DNA of 6,516 nucleotides from Gammaproteobacteria bacterium. Lineage in GTDB: Bacteria > Pseudomonadota > Gammaproteobacteria > Enterobacterales > Alteromonadaceae. Where the stretch lies: contig JAIXSW010000140.1 of the NCBI GenBank assembly GCA_027484495.1, positions 1 to 6,516 of the forward strand, given 5' to 3'. Numbering within the stretch: position 1 is the first letter of the stretch; the number at the start of each line of letters is the position of its first letter. Below are positions 5,438 to 6,516 of the stretch, one piece after another. The notes under the pieces are model-generated. The model made no database searches. It saw only the letters and a list, made by a program, of their open reading frames with translations, and was not told where the DNA came from. The translations under genes were made by a program, and so were the position numbers.

Positions 5438-6214
5438 TTAGCCGCGAACACAGTCAATAAAACTGGAGATAGTCAGCCGGCCCTGCCGCGGATCTGGCGA
5501 CAATCGCGTATCTGTGGTGACGATACCGCTATGCAGCAGGTGGCGTGGGTAGAAGATGATGCGGTTAAACACACCGTGGGCGGCGCCGATTTGTTCAAAT
5601 AATGCGGTGCTGCCCTGAATATAACCAGCATCGGCTTTGGGCAAATTGGGGCCGTCGTTTTCACTTTCTAACGCGCGGTAATAAGCCAGTTCCCGCTCGG
5701 GGGTAATGCATTCAAAACCAGTTTTACGGTGCCGGTAAAATGCCGTGCCGCTGGCACTGTCTGGCGTTGTTCCCTTGGCGTGAAACAGATAATGCACCGC
5801 GGCTAACGCATGCGGCGTGGTGGTATCAAAATGCGGAATGCGTTGCAGCAGTTTCAATTGCGCTGCAGGTGTGGTGATCAGGGAAAAGTGACAGACCGAC
5901 AAACTGAGTGTTTGGGCCGGCAGCCGGAAAAACTCAATCAGCGTCTGCTGCAAACTGCCGAGCAATAATTGGCGGTAAGCCGCCGGGGCTTCAGCGCGCA
6001 CACCGGGGTAATACGGCGAGTTAGCGACAAATTCTGCACGGCAAGCCGCGTCCACCAGCCGCTGCGGTTCGGCCACAAATTGATCAGCGATCAGCACCGG
6101 GGTGCGCTCTGAACCAAAACGTAAGGCACTGAGCTTAAGCGCCGGATGCAGCTGCAAAGCCTGTTCATGAAAAGACTGAGCGCCAAAAGACTGTGTGTTC
6201 AAAGTCGGCGCCAT
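5438..6214 (-). CDS. DUF6445 family protein, halogenase-associated, possible 2-oxoglutarate/Fe(II) oxygenase fold
   Basis: The 258-residue product, with no signal peptide or membrane segment, resembles the DUF6445 proteins found beside flavin-dependent halogenases in Alteromonadales and other gammaproteobacteria; no function is established to my knowledge. The ATG at 6214-6212 shares one base with the TGA of the halogenase gene (TGATG), implying coupled translation. An upstream in-frame TTG at 6235 is less likely; a weak AGGT lies 8 bases before the ATG. The motif IPHFDTTTPHALAAVHYLFH (residues 126-145) contains His128-x-Asp130, and YPRHLLHSG (222-230) supplies His228, with Arg246 in GRLTISSF. 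This His-x-Asp...His...Arg order is that of jelly-roll 2-oxoglutarate/Fe(II) oxygenases. I infer a possible oxygenase acting with the halogenase; the His-to-Arg spacing of 18 is longer than usual. Confidence 0.85.
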   Translation of the reverse strand: MAPTLNTQSFGAQSFHEQALQLHPALKLSALRFGSERTPVLIADQFVAEPQRLVDAACRAEFVANSPYYPGVRAEAPAAYRQLLLGSLQQTLIEFFRLPAQTLSLSVCHFSLITTPAAQLKLLQRIPHFDTTTPHALAAVHYLFHAKGTTPDSASGTAFYRHRKTGFECITPERELAYYRALESENDGPNLPKADAGYIQGSTALFEQIGAAHGVFNRIIFYPRHLLHSGIVTTDTRLSPDPRQGRLTISSFIDCVRG

Positions 6215-6516
6215 CACTGCAGACCTGATGCGCAATAATGCGCAATAAAGTCACGGTGCGACGGCAGGCGTTCAACGGCATGGCCAATCGTATCGCGAAT
6301 ATGCTGCAGATGGCGGCTTAAATCCTGCGCTGGGATCTGCTGCACCAGCTGATGATAACTCTGTGGCTTTAAGCGCTGACCCAGCATTACATGGGTCCAG
6401 GATTCCAGCCGGAACATCTCGTCACCGGTTTGAAACGCCAATGCGCTGTCACGGAACAATGCCAGCCGCTGTGCCAGACTATCCGGCACTGTCATCGTGC
6501 GGCAATAGTCCCAGAA
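6214..6516 (-). CDS. Flavin-dependent tryptophan-type halogenase, C-terminal part (partial)
   Basis: The frame is open from the right edge to the TGA at 6216-6214 and gives 100 residues beginning FWDYCRTMTVPDSLAQRLAL. The segment FWxYCRxMxVPDSLxxR, then DEMFRLESWTHVMLGQRLKP, YHQLV, and a final LPSHRDFIAHYC match the C-terminal helical region of PrnA/RebH-like halogenases. An ATG at 6495 is internal, because family sequence continues upstream of it to the edge. These enzymes use FADH2, oxygen and halide to halogenate indole-type substrates in the cytoplasm, with a separate flavin reductase. The FAD-binding glycine motif, the WxWxIP motif and the catalytic lysine lie outside the window, so activity cannot be judged. 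Homologues in this group often sit near TonB-dependent receptor genes; that context is not visible here. It is coupled to the DUF6445 gene. Confidence 0.9.
   Translation of the reverse strand, partial: FWDYCRTMTVPDSLAQRLALFRDSALAFQTGDEMFRLESWTHVMLGQRLKPQSYHQLVQQIPAQDLSRHLQHIRDTIGHAVERLPSHRDFIAHYCASGLQ

Noticed and set aside
6215..6235. TTG start at 6235 for the DUF6445 protein
   Set aside because: The ATG at 6214 forms a TGATG overlap with the halogenase stop, a standard coupling, and the extra residues MRIRSAV have no family support that I recognise.

Overview
The window looks like a chromosomal segment of a moderately GC-rich gammaproteobacterium. It has dense, short-spaced genes, clear Shine-Dalgarno sites and exported carbohydrate-active proteins. 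It also has a flavin-dependent halogenase next to a DUF6445 gene, a pairing seen in Alteromonadales-type polysaccharide degraders such as Rheinheimera, Alishewanella and relatives. The genus is inference from protein resemblance only.

Layout. (1) Positions 2-139 hold the last 45 codons of a plus-strand gene that enters from the left, perhaps the C-terminal domain of an ExoP-type GH3 glucan glucohydrolase. (2) Positions 140-796 are a 657-base stretch with no convincing gene. It is rich in inverted repeats, a REP-like hairpin, a 14-bp tandem repeat, TGACA/TGTCA palindromes and a terminator-like hairpin that touches the next ribosome binding site. (3) Positions 797-3330 hold three co-directional genes: an exported TPR protein, a DesK-type membrane histidine kinase, and a DesR-type LuxR-family response regulator that overlaps the kinase by 4 bases. 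A second, stronger terminator hairpin lies between the TPR gene and the kinase. (4) Positions 3460-5385 encode an exported SGNH carbohydrate acetylesterase annotated by family as sialate O-acetylesterase. Its inserted beta-sandwich domain resembles the CE20 architecture. (5) On the minus strand, converging on the esterase, are the C-terminal 100 codons of a flavin-dependent (tryptophan-type) halogenase, entering from the right. A DUF6445 gene follows it, coupled by a TGATG stop/start overlap.

How they fit together. The kinase and regulator form one complete two-component system; all its catalytic motifs are present. The TPR gene is probably its partner or target, but this rests on position only. 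The esterase, and perhaps the gene at the left edge, point to use of acetylated plant polysaccharides. The halogenase/DUF6445 pair is probably part of a larger cluster to the right.

The least explained parts are the repeat-rich leader at 140-796, the two terminator-like hairpins immediately ahead of ribosome binding sites, and the oxygenase-like residue pattern in the DUF6445 protein. I see no CRISPR array, tRNA, rRNA, complete insertion sequence or clear phage gene.
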